A stretch of 64,000 bases of DNA, taken from positions 10,566,450 through 10,630,449 of the forward strand of contig NC_134026.1 in assembly GCF_964204645.1 (NCBI RefSeq). The letters run 5' to 3'. The position numbers were made by a program, and so were the translations under genes. The notes under the pieces were generated by a model. The model was given only the letters and a program-made list of their open reading frames with translations, was not told the origin of the DNA and did no database searches. The stretch's first letter is position 1. Each line of letters opens with the position of its first letter. Positions 1 through 14,800 of the stretch are shown in pieces. This DNA comes from Tubulanus polymorphus. Taxonomy: Eukaryota; Nemertea; Palaeonemertea; Tubulaniformes; Tubulanidae.

Positions 1-460
1 TCACGAGAGGTGCGGATCTGCACTTATACCATAAATTTTTAAAAATCACAGAAATACCTTGTGTTGATATTCTTTATTTATCCACTAGTTCTGTAAAACA
101 ATTGGCTGTTAAAGATCAGGCGGTCGAGATGTCTTATTACAAAAATAACATAGGGATGATTGAAACGGCTTTGTATTTGATCTCTACAGTCACAGGCAAA
201 TATGAAGATGTGTTATCCCTATAGTATGAAGTCGCAACCGCCTGATGCTGATTCAACAGCCAATTGTTCATTTTAACTTCAAATGTTAGCTGATAGGCTA
301 AATAAATAATACAAACAAAAGGTGTTTCTGTGATGTTTGGAATGAATTGGCAGTTTAAATTGAGCGCCACTCGCAAGATTACCACCAATCCAAAAGCCAG
401 TTTACAAGCCCCTGTCTGTGACATGTTAAGACTCTCATTACTAATGATAACAAACGGTGC
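1..460. other. Left-edge intergenic sequence
   Basis: No gene or recognisable repeat is supported here. A 95-codon open frame on the minus strand (137-424) has no family resemblance, no domain and no splice context, so it is not called. Confidence 0.4.
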
Positions 461-576
461 GATTTAAGAATAGGGGACTATAGCGGGTGGTAGCTCCCGT
501 AATTGTCTATAGATGGCACCAGGCGATACTTAGCAATCCAAAAGGGACTGGTGGATAGATGGCGGTGCGACATAGC

Positions 577-945
577 CTACATGATGATAAAGAGAGAACG
601 TGGCTTTTAGGACTGACAACTCTACAGTTCTACACCTCAACAACTGACAAAGATATAGAGAGAACATGGTTTTCGTACAACTCTACAGCTCTACACCTCG
701 ACACCTCAACAATTGACAAAGATATAGAGAGAATGTGGTTTTGGTACAGACAACTCTACAGCTCTACACCTCGACACCTCAACAACTGACAAAGAATAAA
801 GATATAGAGAGAATGTGGCTTTGGTACAGACAACTCTACAGCTCTACACCTCGACACCTCAACAACTGAAAAATATATGTATATATAGAGAACGTGGTAC
901 ATGTACAGACAACTCTACAGCTCTACGACTACACCTCAAAAAATG
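577..945. repeat. Tandem repeat, ~75-bp unit, 4-5 copies
   Basis: The words GACAACTCTACAGCTCTACA and CAAAGATATAGAGAGAA recur every ~70-80 bp. The last copies are the most divergent. The open frame through it (559-789) only reflects the repeat. Confidence 0.85.
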
Positions 946-959
946 CTGAACAGATTAAG

Positions 960-1525
960 ATAAAAGATGAGTGAGTGTACTCTGTACAGTGTATCGTGTA
1001 CTTTGTACTCTGAGTGTGAGAGTGTGTACGGTGAGTGAGAGTGGGTGTGTACTGTGAGTGTCAGTGAGTGACAGTGTTTGAGTGAGAGTATACTGTGAGT
1101 GAGTGACTGTGAGCGTGTACTGTGAGTGAGAGTATGTACTGTGAGTGTCAGTGAGTGACAGTGTTTGAGTGAGACTGTGAGTGAGTGACAGTGAGCGTGT
1201 ACGGTGAGTGAGAGTGTGTACTGTGAGAGTGTGTACTGTGAGTGTCAGTGAGTGACAGTGTTTGAGTGAGACTGTGAGTGAGTGACTGTGAGCGTGTACG
1301 GTGAGTGAGAGTGAGTGTGTACTGTGAGTGACAGTGAGTGAAAGTGTTTGAGTGCTTGAGTGTTCTGTGAGTGTCAGTGACTGTAAGCGTAAGCTATACT
1401 GTGAGAGTGAGTATGTAGTTTGAGTGCGAGTGTCTAATAATTTAGTGTGAGTGTGAGTGTAAGTGTGTACTGTGAGTGTAAGTGTGGACTGTGAGTGAGA
1501 GTGAGTGTGTACGGTACTGGAGTGT
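960..1525. repeat. GTGAGTGA/GTGTACTGTGAG minisatellite
   Basis: A purine-rich (GT/GA) low-complexity tract built from imperfect TGTGAGTGAGAGTGTGTAC-like units with a larger period visible as repeated AGTGTCAGTGAGTGACAGTG blocks. Confidence 0.9.
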
Positions 1526-2224
1526 GTGTTAAGATCGTAGGTTTGATTGCTTATTTAACCTGATGCATTAAATTTGAGGATTGTATTAATTGTGTTTTAT
1601 GTACCGTACGTAAATAAAATTAGCAGTTATGAATTGGTAATTGATGAGTTGTTTGTGGTTGTTTCATGAAAATGGGGGGGGGGGGATATCTACACCAAGT
1701 CCTTGTTCTTTGGGATGTGAATTGTGAATATGGAGGTGCCCCCTTATTTGTTGTCTCTTCATTTTTGTGTGGTGTCTGTTTTTGTCACCGTAATGTTGTT
1801 TTCCATTTATCGAAAGAACGGATGTTAAATTACTGGTTGAAATTGTATCATTGGCGGCTTTTCCGTTGCGCCCGCTGGACACCCCGCTTCACATGATAGT
1901 AGTCGGACGGTTTTTGGTGGTAATTAATGTGACATCATGGCGGGCCGTGTTCGTTTATTTGTGATTATATTGACAGATAAGTTTGGGTTGTTGTGGTTTC
2001 TAAGTAGTCTATTACTTTGACCAAAAATCGTTGGCTGATGTAGTAATTATGCAAATTACAGTGGAGGTTATTATTTAGATGGCGGGTTGATATAAGTTGT
2101 GTTAACAACCTAGTCCCCTATTCTTGAATCTTACCGAAAAGTGAAAAAGGAACAGGAGGAAGATAACGACACGAGCCCCCTCCCAGCTCCCGATCAAAAA
2201 AGCACTTTTAAACTACTTCGGTTA

Positions 2225-3839
2225 ATAGACGGACGCCGGGCGCCGAAGGCACCCGGAGGACGTCCCTTTGGTAAACACGTATATGTGGATACTACGAAGT
2301 GTCTTCTTAACCGATTCTGACTAGCTGACCAAGTCAGAAAAAAATGACGTCACTTGACGTCCGGTTTGAAGTTCATGGGGAAATCGGAAGTAGAATTACG
2401 TCACACTAAAATCCGGCATTCCACTAACTAAAATACGGTAACTTATGGATCGGGTTATTTGAGAGTGTATCTATTTCATGAAATTTCGAACAAGATTGGG
2501 TCGATGAATAGTTTAACAATGAACCGCGTTGATCGATCGAGTTGAAAATAGCTGAAATTCCCTTAGCAACAGGAGCGAATTCATAATAACAAAACGCGGC
2601 CGCGGCCCGGTGCCACGCGGTTCGGCGCGCAGGTTCGAATCCCGGAGAATTACGCTCTCGCGCGTGCAGCTGTCATTCCCAGCCGCAGCACTGAAATACA
2701 CTTTTTTAATCAAAAGTAATGACCCTAAAAACTGCGGTGAGTCGCGTTAGAGTCGTAAAATATCTCGGCCAACGCGGCGGCGGATCGGCACAGCATAGTC
2801 TCGCTCTCGAGCAGCAGCAACAACATCGCGGTCAGCAAAAACATTAGTCTCCGCCACTTCTTCACCAAATAAGGAATTCGGAACCGCTGGCCGCATGCAC
2901 TGCTTATTTTGAACTGTATTCCCGGAGGATTAGAAAGAAATGTATATTTTTCGCAAGAGAAATCAATTTTTGTACTGACATTCGCATTTCCTGCTAATTC
3001 GAGTTTTTTCTAGCAGAAAATAATTTTCCGATTTGTGCGTTTCAACGCGTATTCGATTTTTTTCTTTTTGAAGGCAATTAAGAAATGCGTTGTAATCTTC
3101 TCATCTTACTTTTATTTCCAAATGGAGTTAATTTCTAAATTAACTACCAGGTCAAAATTCTTCAATATTGCAAAAACCCCTCTCAGTTTCCACCATAGAA
3201 ATGTCATTGGTTACATTATGGTTTCATTATGGTTTCACAAAGAATTTTTAACCATTAAAAAATGACACTTTATCTAAATCGAAAGAATAATCTTTTTAGC
3301 AGACAGTGGTACCGAGACCTAATTTATAAGAAATTTTTCAAGTTTTTTTCTCGCAAAAATTAAAATATTAAATTTCATTTGATCTTATAATATAAGATTA
3401 AAGAATTATGAGGTTTGATTCATTTCTGAAATTTGGGCTTATAATATATCAAGCCCAAATTTCAGAAATGAATCAAAACTTACAGTTACAGAGTTACAGT
3501 TTCATCTTCTTTCTTCCCACCCCTTAACTCGAGCACTAATTTTAAATTTTCCAAGTTTTGACTAAGAATTGATTTAATTTCTTCATTAATTCATTGCTTT
3601 TTTGGGTTAAACTACAGTACAATTTCAATATGAAATATTGAAGTTGATTCTCTTTCCAGTTTCATTAGCAACATTTAAGTGTGTTCCTTGTCACTGACAA
3701 TATTTTGAGTGTTTTCGACTTCGTTACCCCGTACTTTAGGTTTTCCCCAATCGCTTCAATCATTTCTTACTTATGTATGAAAAATTGAATCAAGCTGTGA
3801 CGAGGCGTCCGTCACTTAGATTTCATCTATTACATATTA
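2225..3839 (+). mobile_element. Family A repeat, copy 1 (~1.6 kb)
   Basis: Starts ATAGACGGACGCC and ends CATCTATTACATATTA, matching copies at 18629-20278 and 24902-26497 along their full length. It has a tRNA-type B box (GGTTCGAATCCCGGAG, about 2631-2646) but no recognisable coding. TTA lies at both junctions in all three copies, which could be a 3-bp target duplication. This copy alone carries a large perfect hairpin at 3414-3477. The class of element is unknown; the B box suggests a polymerase III-derived part. Confidence 0.8.
3414..3477. repeat. Perfect 27-bp inverted repeat (hairpin)
   Basis: Arms 3414-3440 and 3451-3477 are exact reverse complements separated by 10 nt (ATAATATATC). The corresponding part of the other family A copies lacks it. 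Confidence 0.95.
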
Positions 3840-5895
<2,056 letters not shown>

Positions 5896-8800
5896 CTATT
5901 TGTCATCCATAGTTTTCTCATGGTCTTTACCATCTTTGTTATCTTCATCACGATTAAAGAATAGCAGCGGAGTCATACCTATTATACAACCTATGGTCAC
6001 ACCTATTATTCTTCCCTGAAAATCAAGAGTAATAACATTATTTCAAATCATCCATAAGACAACTTTGAATTTGGTACCATCTTACACAAACTAGAGGATC
6101 AAAGGTCCTGAGGCTCGAAATATAAAAGGCCGAAAAAAAATTAGGCACAATATAGATTGAGATTGGATATGATTACTGGGATTTGCAATATCAATGAAAT
6201 CTTGGTGCACTGTTGTGGTAAGCATTTTCATTCAGCTTGGATGATATACATGCAATGGTAATGGGTTTTCGCCATGACTCACTAGGGGCGAACTCTTTTA
6301 TGACCTCCGAAGTCTCGATCCGGAATCTCCGATTGGCTCCACACAAAATCCGAATCACATCACCTTGACAGAAAGGAGATTTTAGACTCTCCAAAAGGTC
6401 ACGTGACCAATAAGAGAGTACGATTGGATTCTCCGATCTGATAAAAGAGTACACCCTTGCACAAAGCAGAACATTCAATACTATGTTTAATGCTACCGGG
6501 TATGTTCTGCATATGTTCTATAATGATGTCACTGGGAAAGCCCTTCAATAAAGGACTTTCCCAGTGATGTCAATGAATTTTTGAAGAGTTAATATAATAC
6601 CGAGTTGACACCTTGGCTGAACTTGTCAGACCAGTAAGTCATTTAACCATCCGTTTTGATATCCATGCCCAAATGATAGTGTTAATCATGGAAATGACAT
6701 TAAAATGAACGAATAGTAGTTGCTATAGCAACAATTTTCAAGGTCACGTCTGCAAAATTTTGACCAATGATAATTGGATCCTGGTACTTGAGATCAAGGG
6801 CTACCTTCAAAAAAAAATTCACGAATATGTCTTTCCACTCAAGCGAAAAGTCAATTTTAGAGCCTTCCTGAGGCTCATGGACCCGACTATTATCCCTTGA
6901 GGCTCTTTTCGAGTCAAACAGTGACATACTCGATTTCGTTTAGAAATTTAAATTTTAGGGCTACCCTTCATCAAAACTGGAATGTCATTGATGCAATGAA
7001 AGAAGTGAGCTAATAATCAAACTTATTATTTACTCACTAATGAAGATACAATTCTTGTAGATTTATTGTCTATTTGTTGTGGAGTTAATCTTGGAGGTTT
7101 GATACCACTCTTGGATGCTAATGTTTCTACATAACCAGCAGTACTGAAACAGTAAGAAAGATGCATGTGTATGCCAGTTATGGGAGGATAGCTTCACCAT
7201 CTACAGTAGACTGTTTAACCCGAAGTCAGCTTATTGGATTATTATGTTTGATTATTGGAGGACAATACAATACAAACTTTTCCTCAAATTCACCGTGATA
7301 ATGACCCATCACTGCTCCGACTTACCCGGAATTCACAACCTCGGAGAGATTTCATCGATCGCACGAGATCTGATACGACTGGAATCTATTGTACAAAAGA
7401 GGAACTAACCTTATTCCAGCTACGTCAGACACCATATTACCAATTGCAGCAGCTGAAATAGGAAAACGTTTGAAAATAATCGAAGATAAAAACGTGATGT
7501 ATGCTAGACAAAAGATTATCAAAAAGATCCTGGTGGCGGCAGAGTTTTTTGTTGAAGATCTTCTTTGTTCTTTCTCACATGAAGAGAGAAGGAAAATAGA
7601 CCTCAAACCTACTAATGATACGGAGTGGCACTCCATGAATTGGGATTTTACTTTTTTTTCTATGACTTACCTGCCATTGTAGAGATTCCAAGCACGGCAC
7701 CAAATGTTGTATCTATATATTCTCCCTGAACAAGAATGAAAAGGCTATAAGACTAAAGCATCTGCTTAATCGAAATAGAGGGATTAGTGTGGAATAGCGG
7801 TAAACACTTAATGGATCACAACAGAAGTTTAATCTCCAGCCACTCTCATTTGTGACATTCACACATTTCTCGGCTTAGTGCCATATTCATGTAGTGCTGA
7901 ATTCACCAAAATACTGCGCTTACAGAGCCTGGCGTGTTCACATGATGAGTGGGCACTAAGTATGTCCACTTAGTCTTTAGTCTTTAGATCCGGTGAGTAT
8001 ACGTAATTTCACTGTCACTTCTTAATTGATGGTTTGATGGTTATATTTGCAATTTGGGTTAAGAGGGGTTTTTGACCAGTTTTTGACCAGGATATCAGTG
8101 AAATTGATCCTTCTGAAATTCCTATTTTTCAAGGATGAATTTTTCTATTTTATTCTGCTGTTGTTTTATAGATCATTCGACTCTCTGCCGAAAATCCTGG
8201 TGTGAACAGCACTATTGCCAGGGAAACATAAGACAGTCGATTAGAATAACTGGCCAAAATTTTGTGTATGGTTACTTACTGCCGTAATCATGATTATATT
8301 GTCCAGCGTACCAAAACCAATGAAAGGTATCCCTGAGAATAGTGCCACTGAAATTGATAGAAAAGCTCCTCATATTAGCTATAGGCCTAATCTTCACCAA
8401 ATGCTAATGAAAACTGCGGTGTTGTCAAATCGCGGAATGACGCAATCGCAGAATTTTTAAAAACACGGAATTTCTTCACTTTCACTATAAATAGTAACCG
8501 GGTTTTCCCGCAGGGATACTTGGTGTTGGAGTTAGCTTTGAATCATACTATTAGCACGCAATTTTATCTGACAAATACCATTCAGTTACCAGCTGCAGCA
8601 GCAGTCAGAATGTAGTCTGACAAAGAGATAGTCACCAGGGCAATCATCGGTTATCGATGTTAATCAACTTTTTGGATTTAAGTAGATTTGAGCACGGTCG
8701 CTCTAGTTTGGGCCGTAGTTTCAGATGGCTACAAACGTGAAATGTGCTACCAAACATGTACCGCAGTTCCTTAAAAATTATTTTGATAGAAACCACCGTC

Positions 8801-11800
8801 TAGTACCGATAGTACGTTTTTTAGACCCAAGGAATCAACACAGAGAAGCAGATAAGTAACAGCTTTCTCTTCACAAATAACGGAGTTAATAAAAGATACC
8901 ATTTTATATATAATCTTTAATATCATTCAACTTTTATTTACTCTTCTAGATACACTACACTCACGTTAATCACAATTTCAGTGCACGAGATGCATTAAAA
9001 ACCCAAAGCCAGATTATGCATAATGTGTATCTGTTTTGTCTGACATCGTTCATTTTGGGATATTTCTCTTGACCGTATAAAAACATACCTCAGTTTGGTC
9101 TTAATACGACCAGTGAAAGAGTGCAGTCTAAATAAATAAGCCATGGTTTTTATATCCATTTTACAATGCAGCATTAATTGAATTAGTTAAATGGTAACAT
9201 AAATCGTTAATGTGTTGAGTGACGATAGTTATAGATTATCACATAGGCCAACCAGGTACCGGGAATGAAAACATGCGTCCGGTGCCTTGTCCAACAAGGG
9301 GTATCCCGTGCGGGAAAACTCGGTTACTATGTCTAGTGGAAAATGAAGAAATTCCCTGTTTTTGGAAAATTCCGCGATTCCGTGATTCCAGTGGAAACTT
9401 TTAAACGTCTAAAGTCTATCAAAAAGGACAACTAACAGCACCCTTACTGGGGTCGGTATATAAGTTTTTGTCAAAAATATACATTTTGTAACTGTTCAGA
9501 TAACATTTTAAGGCATTTCAGCAAGCTCAGTATGAATACACTTGTCCGGATATTTACGCAATTTTCCAGACAAATATTCAAATTCAAATTGGTTGTTGAG
9601 AGCTGATTTTATAGGAATTCTGGAATGAACTTCATTTAATAGAGGTCTTAACATCATTTATGGTAGATTAGAGTTAGGTTTAGGAGGAGGATCAAATTAG
9701 GTTAGAAGGTTTGGAGGATGATAGGTTTTAGTTTAGGGTTAAAGGGTTGGGTTTGAAACCCTTCAACTGTAGAAATTTGTACGAACAACTAAAATATATT
9801 ACACAACTAGTACCACTTTCTGTAGTTCTATTTTCTCTCCACAGATGGTGATACTATAGGCCAACAGGCTCTAAACATACAGTTAAGGCACCAAAGCATT
9901 TCCCTGTGGCTCATACTAATTGATGATGGCCTTAAAATGTACCCCCAAATCCTTGAACCAGGGTTTATGGCCCAAAGTAAGGTTAAAGGGTAAAAGGTTA
10001 GCTTAGGGACAGCAGTTTCAGTGAAATAAAAATTGACTTGGAAAGATTGGAAGACGCCTCTTACTGTCGGATCTCACCTATCTTGTGAATTTACATCTTC
10101 AAAGGCTTGAAGGAAGTGATTGTATCGGTAATTGAGATATTGCAATATGCTGACACACAAATTGAATAAACCACCTAGCTACAATAAATTGCAATTAGGA
10201 AGTGATTGATTGCTTGATGAGAAAAGGTTTAATCAAGATTGAAGGTGCAGTATCGATATAAAACAGGTAGCAGATGAACCCTATCAATCTACGGCTAGCA
10301 CACTAGGCATATGAATGAGTGTTGGCAGGTGGAATAGCTGATACCAGGGAAGTGTGATGTCATCACACTTCCCTGCTGATACATAGAAAGAGCGTGACTG
10401 ATTACAGGATAGTTCATTATGGTTAAATTGCAGACCTTTTTGATGAAGCTTTTTTAACGGCTGTTAAAAGGCGATGTAGTGTTGTGACACTCATAATCCT
10501 GCGATTGACTTCATATAGGTCAATCGCAGTCCTAAGTAACTATAGGACCGGCAGTACATATTGGGACAAGCCTAGGGATTTATTAAATTTATTGAAAATT
10601 CATTTCTCAAAAGCCGACCTCTTTCGGGGTTTTGGGCTGTTTGTCGTAAACCTCTTTAGGCCTACCTCACCCTGCACACAAGTGCGGAATTGATACTTCA
10701 ATGGAAACATGGAGTCATATTTTTAGGAAAATAGTTCAACAACCCATGTGCACAGCTGCCATGACGACATATTGAGTTCAATTGTACATATTAGTAGTTG
10801 ATGTTGGTACATATAGTACATATCAGGTAGCAGTTTACATGGAAATTTAGGACTATTACCACTTTGAAAATGCAGGCCGGTGAAAGATATTCAATATCAA
10901 AAAATTTATTTCTTTAGTGGGTTTTTCCTGCGTAGTTTTTTAGGATTTTTATCTGTGAAATAATCAAAAATTTTCAAAATGGGATATTGAGGAGTGATAC
11001 ATTCAATAGCTTGAATCGCTAACACCACACTATTACTATGCTATAATTCTAATCCCCGAGTTGGCCGGCATATCCAGACATGACTGTGTATCCATTCCTT
11101 ATCATGTTGTTACATCTTATCAGTGTACCTCTCAACCAGGTATTTTGCTTGTACACTAACATATAAATCTTATTGTGTAAAGTCCTACTCACATTGTTTG
11201 ATTTGCGCTGTTGTAAGAGGCTTGGCAGGATCTTTAGCTGAAATGAAATGAAACAAAACACTAAGCCGTTCATTATATTGAAAATTTCCAACTGAAGGCC
11301 TACCAGTGTTTGAATTATTCAAAGAAGTCGGGGAAATCCAAACAGTATGTAGGCCTATAAAAAACCGCACCATGGACTCTTCGAAGAGTCTATTGTGTTG
11401 TACCAAACATCAAGCACTGTCAATTGCCAGTTGCAGTAACCTGTAATCAGAAGGTGATTTCTAGAGTAGAAGAAACTTGAGGTTACGTACATAGGGTTCA
11501 TAGTTATAAGGCTATTCAAAATAAGCACTTATTTAAAAAAAAAGATAAGTATGTATTACATGCAACTAACAAGCGATGTTTCCATTGAAGGAACTCAAAC
11601 ATTTGAATATTATTCATCCACTTTAGAATACAAATCTTTTTACTTTTAAAGAGAGAAAATTATAGGCGAAAAAAGATTCCCATAAGAATTTCAGCAACTA
11701 CGGTACTGAAATAAGAATTAAATTAATTAATTTCATTAGGCCTAACCGAACTAGAGCACGCTGAATAAACGCACATTTATATGTGGAGGGTATGTAAACA

Positions 11801-14800
11801 GTCAAACATCCAGGAAGAAAGACACTCTAAATATTTGGATGGATATATGAAAGCTGTGGGTACTGGAGTGTGTAATGGGTAGTGTAGTGTGATCTGTGTG
11901 CATTTGTGGCCAGCACACAGATCACATTGTTCAATGGGGTTTGGTCCAGGAGTTGCAAGATTTTCAACAACAGGGAAGTAACGTGTAATAAATGATGACT
12001 TGAATTGCATGACTACCTACCACCCCTCATTATTGTTGGAAAACTAAACGTTCCGCACTGACTAAGAATTAGTAATAACATTTTAGAAATGGCCAGAATT
12101 TTAACTTAGGTTCTATCTCATTTCTTTTTTACAATTGCGATTGGTATAATTTTTTTTAAACGGCCGTTAAGGCTTCATGTTTCGTCTGCAATTCACTGCA
12201 AATAGTTACGCAACTACGCACATTTCAGTGCACATTTCATTTATCATTAATTAACATCGCCATATCATATCATCAACTTATATTGTGCCTTAAAACCCTA
12301 ACAGCCGAAATAATTGAAATGCACACACGATTTCTATCATTGAAAATTGAGAGAGTGGCCATGTTTGTGTTTGCTGCTTCGCGTAAATCCCGCGCGGTGG
12401 CGCAACCGCGCGGAGTGGGGCCGATACGTCCAGGAAGAAAGCCACTAAATATTTCGATGGATATATGAAAGCTGTGGGTACTGGAGTGTGTAATGGGTAG
12501 TGTAGTGTGATCTGTGTGCTTTTGTGGCCAGCACACAGATCACATTGTTCATTGGGGTTTAGTCCAGGACTCACGAGATTTTCAACAACACGGAAGTAAC
12601 GTGTAATAAATGATGACTTGAATTGCATGACTACCTACCACCCCTCATTATTGTTGGAAAACTAAACGTTGCGCACTGACTAAAAATTAGTAATAAATAT
12701 AGCTGCAAAGCAGCGACAATGGGTTTTCTGCACAGTCTTAGAATCCTGTTCAATGGATTTCGACAAAGCATTTGATAAGGCACAACATCAGCCATTACTA
12801 AACAGGCTTTTAGGAAACAGTATCAATGAGAGGTCGCCCATATGGCTCAGCAGTTATCTCTGAACGAAAACTTGTAGCCGAAATCAACGGAACACCTCAT
12901 CTTGGAATAATTCGGTCAAACTAGTGGAGTCACGCAAGGTAGTATCCTAAGTTGTCTTCTGTTTAATGTCCTGACAAATGACATACACAGTAATCCAACA
13001 TATACCAGACCGAGTAAATTTCCAAATTGACCTTAACACGCTGTTCGACCAAAAAACTTAACGTTCCAACAAGAAAATCTTGTTCGAATGAAAATAATTC
13101 TGTTTGATAGAACAATACGCTTTTTGCTTGACCCAAAACTTTTCTTCATTCTGACAAAAAATGTGTTCGAATAAAAAGCTATGTTATTGTTGAAATGAAA
13201 AATTTTTAGTCCCGGCAAAAAAATTTGGTTGAGCGAAAACAAGTTTTTTCGAACGAATGTTTGAATGAAAACAATTCTGTTCGATTGAACGAAATACTTA
13301 ATACTTTCGGTTCGGAGAAAAAACTTTTTTCAATATACTTGTTCGAACGAAAAACTTAATGTTCTGACAAGGAAATTCTGTTCAAATTAAAACGATTCTC
13401 TTCAATTGAACGATTGTTCGAACGAAAAACCTTTCGTTTGGACAAAAAAAAGTTTATTCAACTTTGTTCTAACGATTTTTTTCAAATTGGTTCAATCGTA
13501 TAGAATATTATTGGTTCGAACGAAATAAATTTTGTTCCGACAAAAGAATTTTCAAGCGAAGGTCTTTTGAACGAAAAAAAAAGATATTTCTTGTGCTCCG
13601 CAGTAACTTAAAGCCGGACGTAGGTTGGTCTTGTGACACGATGCGATCCTCGCGTTGCATCGCAAGTTTCGGTGCAAGTCGGTTGCAATACGATTGTGTG
13701 CGACTAGTCGACATATTCATGACGACTTGAAACTCAGTCGTCATATTACTGGCGTCCTCATCTTACATTTAGACATGTCTTCAAATGACGGCTTGTCTCG
13801 TGGAAAATGAGCAAAAAAGCGAAATTTGTTGTGAAAATGTCACGATATGTAGACATATTCATGTGGACTTGACGCGATATATCGACATAAATATGGCGAC
13901 TTGTTGAGTTTGAACGCGACAACTCGAGGCCCTTTATCGCTTCCGTACTATATCAGATTAATCGACTTCAAAATAGGCGAAAGCATAAGTCTTTATTACG
14001 TTTTTAATTGGCCTTATTATTCAAAAGCCAATAAAGTGGGCGACAAAACCAAGAAAATTAATTGTCGCGGGCGATAAAACCAAAATAATCATTTGTCGCG
14101 GGCGATAAAACCATAATAATCAATTGTCGCTGGCGATAAAACCAAAAAAATGAATTTTTGCGGCGATAAAACCAAAATCTTGAATTGTCGCGGGCGACAA
14201 AACCAAAATATTGATTTGTCGCGGGTGACAAAACAAATAAATTGCCCATGGGCAAAGTGTGGTTTACCTTGAAAGCTAGAGGTTGTTTGGAGTAAGGGCA
14301 TTGCTTGAAAAATCTTTTTAATTCGTGACTTCAAAGATCCACAGTTTATATTGTATTTTATCTTTCCTAAAGAATTATTTTGTAGTCAAATAAGACCAAA
14401 GATATACATTTGTTTGCGGTCCACGTCTAAAAGTTTGTAGGGTACAGGTAGGCACGGCAGGGAAACTATTTTATATTTTCCAAAAAATATGTTCAATATA
14501 ATATGAAAAAATATTCAAATAAGGCCATCCCAAAATAATTGTCTGTTTGCTGCAACACCGACTCAACTTTTCAGGATGAGTCGGTAGGTAGGTAGAATTT
14601 TTTTTTTGCAAAATTTTTGGGCAAAAAAAAAACACATTTTTCACCTTTGGGCTTTTTTACATGGAAACAATATCGCAAAAAATCATCTACGTTGCGCACA
14701 GGAAATTTGTCTAATAGCGTAGATTTCAAGAATTATTCTAAAATTATAACTTCGTCCAGAGCGTCATCTCTGTCTTAAAAATGAAACGGTACATTGAATA

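Larger units (their letters stand above)
461..2130. mobile_element. Putative non-autonomous DNA element with ~20-bp inverted ends
   Basis: Positions 461-480 and 2111-2130 are inverted copies of each other with one mismatch (GATTTAAGAATAGGGGACTA on the left). The ~1.67 kb between them holds two minisatellites, a poly-G run at about 1674-1685 and AT-rich sequence, with no transposase-like coding. No target-site duplication could be seen, so the transposon reading is an inference from the matched ends. Confidence 0.5.

Noticed and set aside
2625-2650. tRNA gene
   Set aside because: Only a B-box/T-arm-like word is present (also at 25309 and 19068); no acceptor stem or anticodon arm can be folded, and it is part of family A.
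7389-7682. 97-codon plus-strand frame MYKRGTNLIP...
   Set aside because: It is antisense to TMEM65 exon 5 (7410-7452) and the flanking intron and matches nothing.
12290-12628. 112-codon minus-strand frame, similar to one at 46197-46547
   Set aside because: The similarity comes from family E repeat copies at both places; coding is not conserved at full length between copies.
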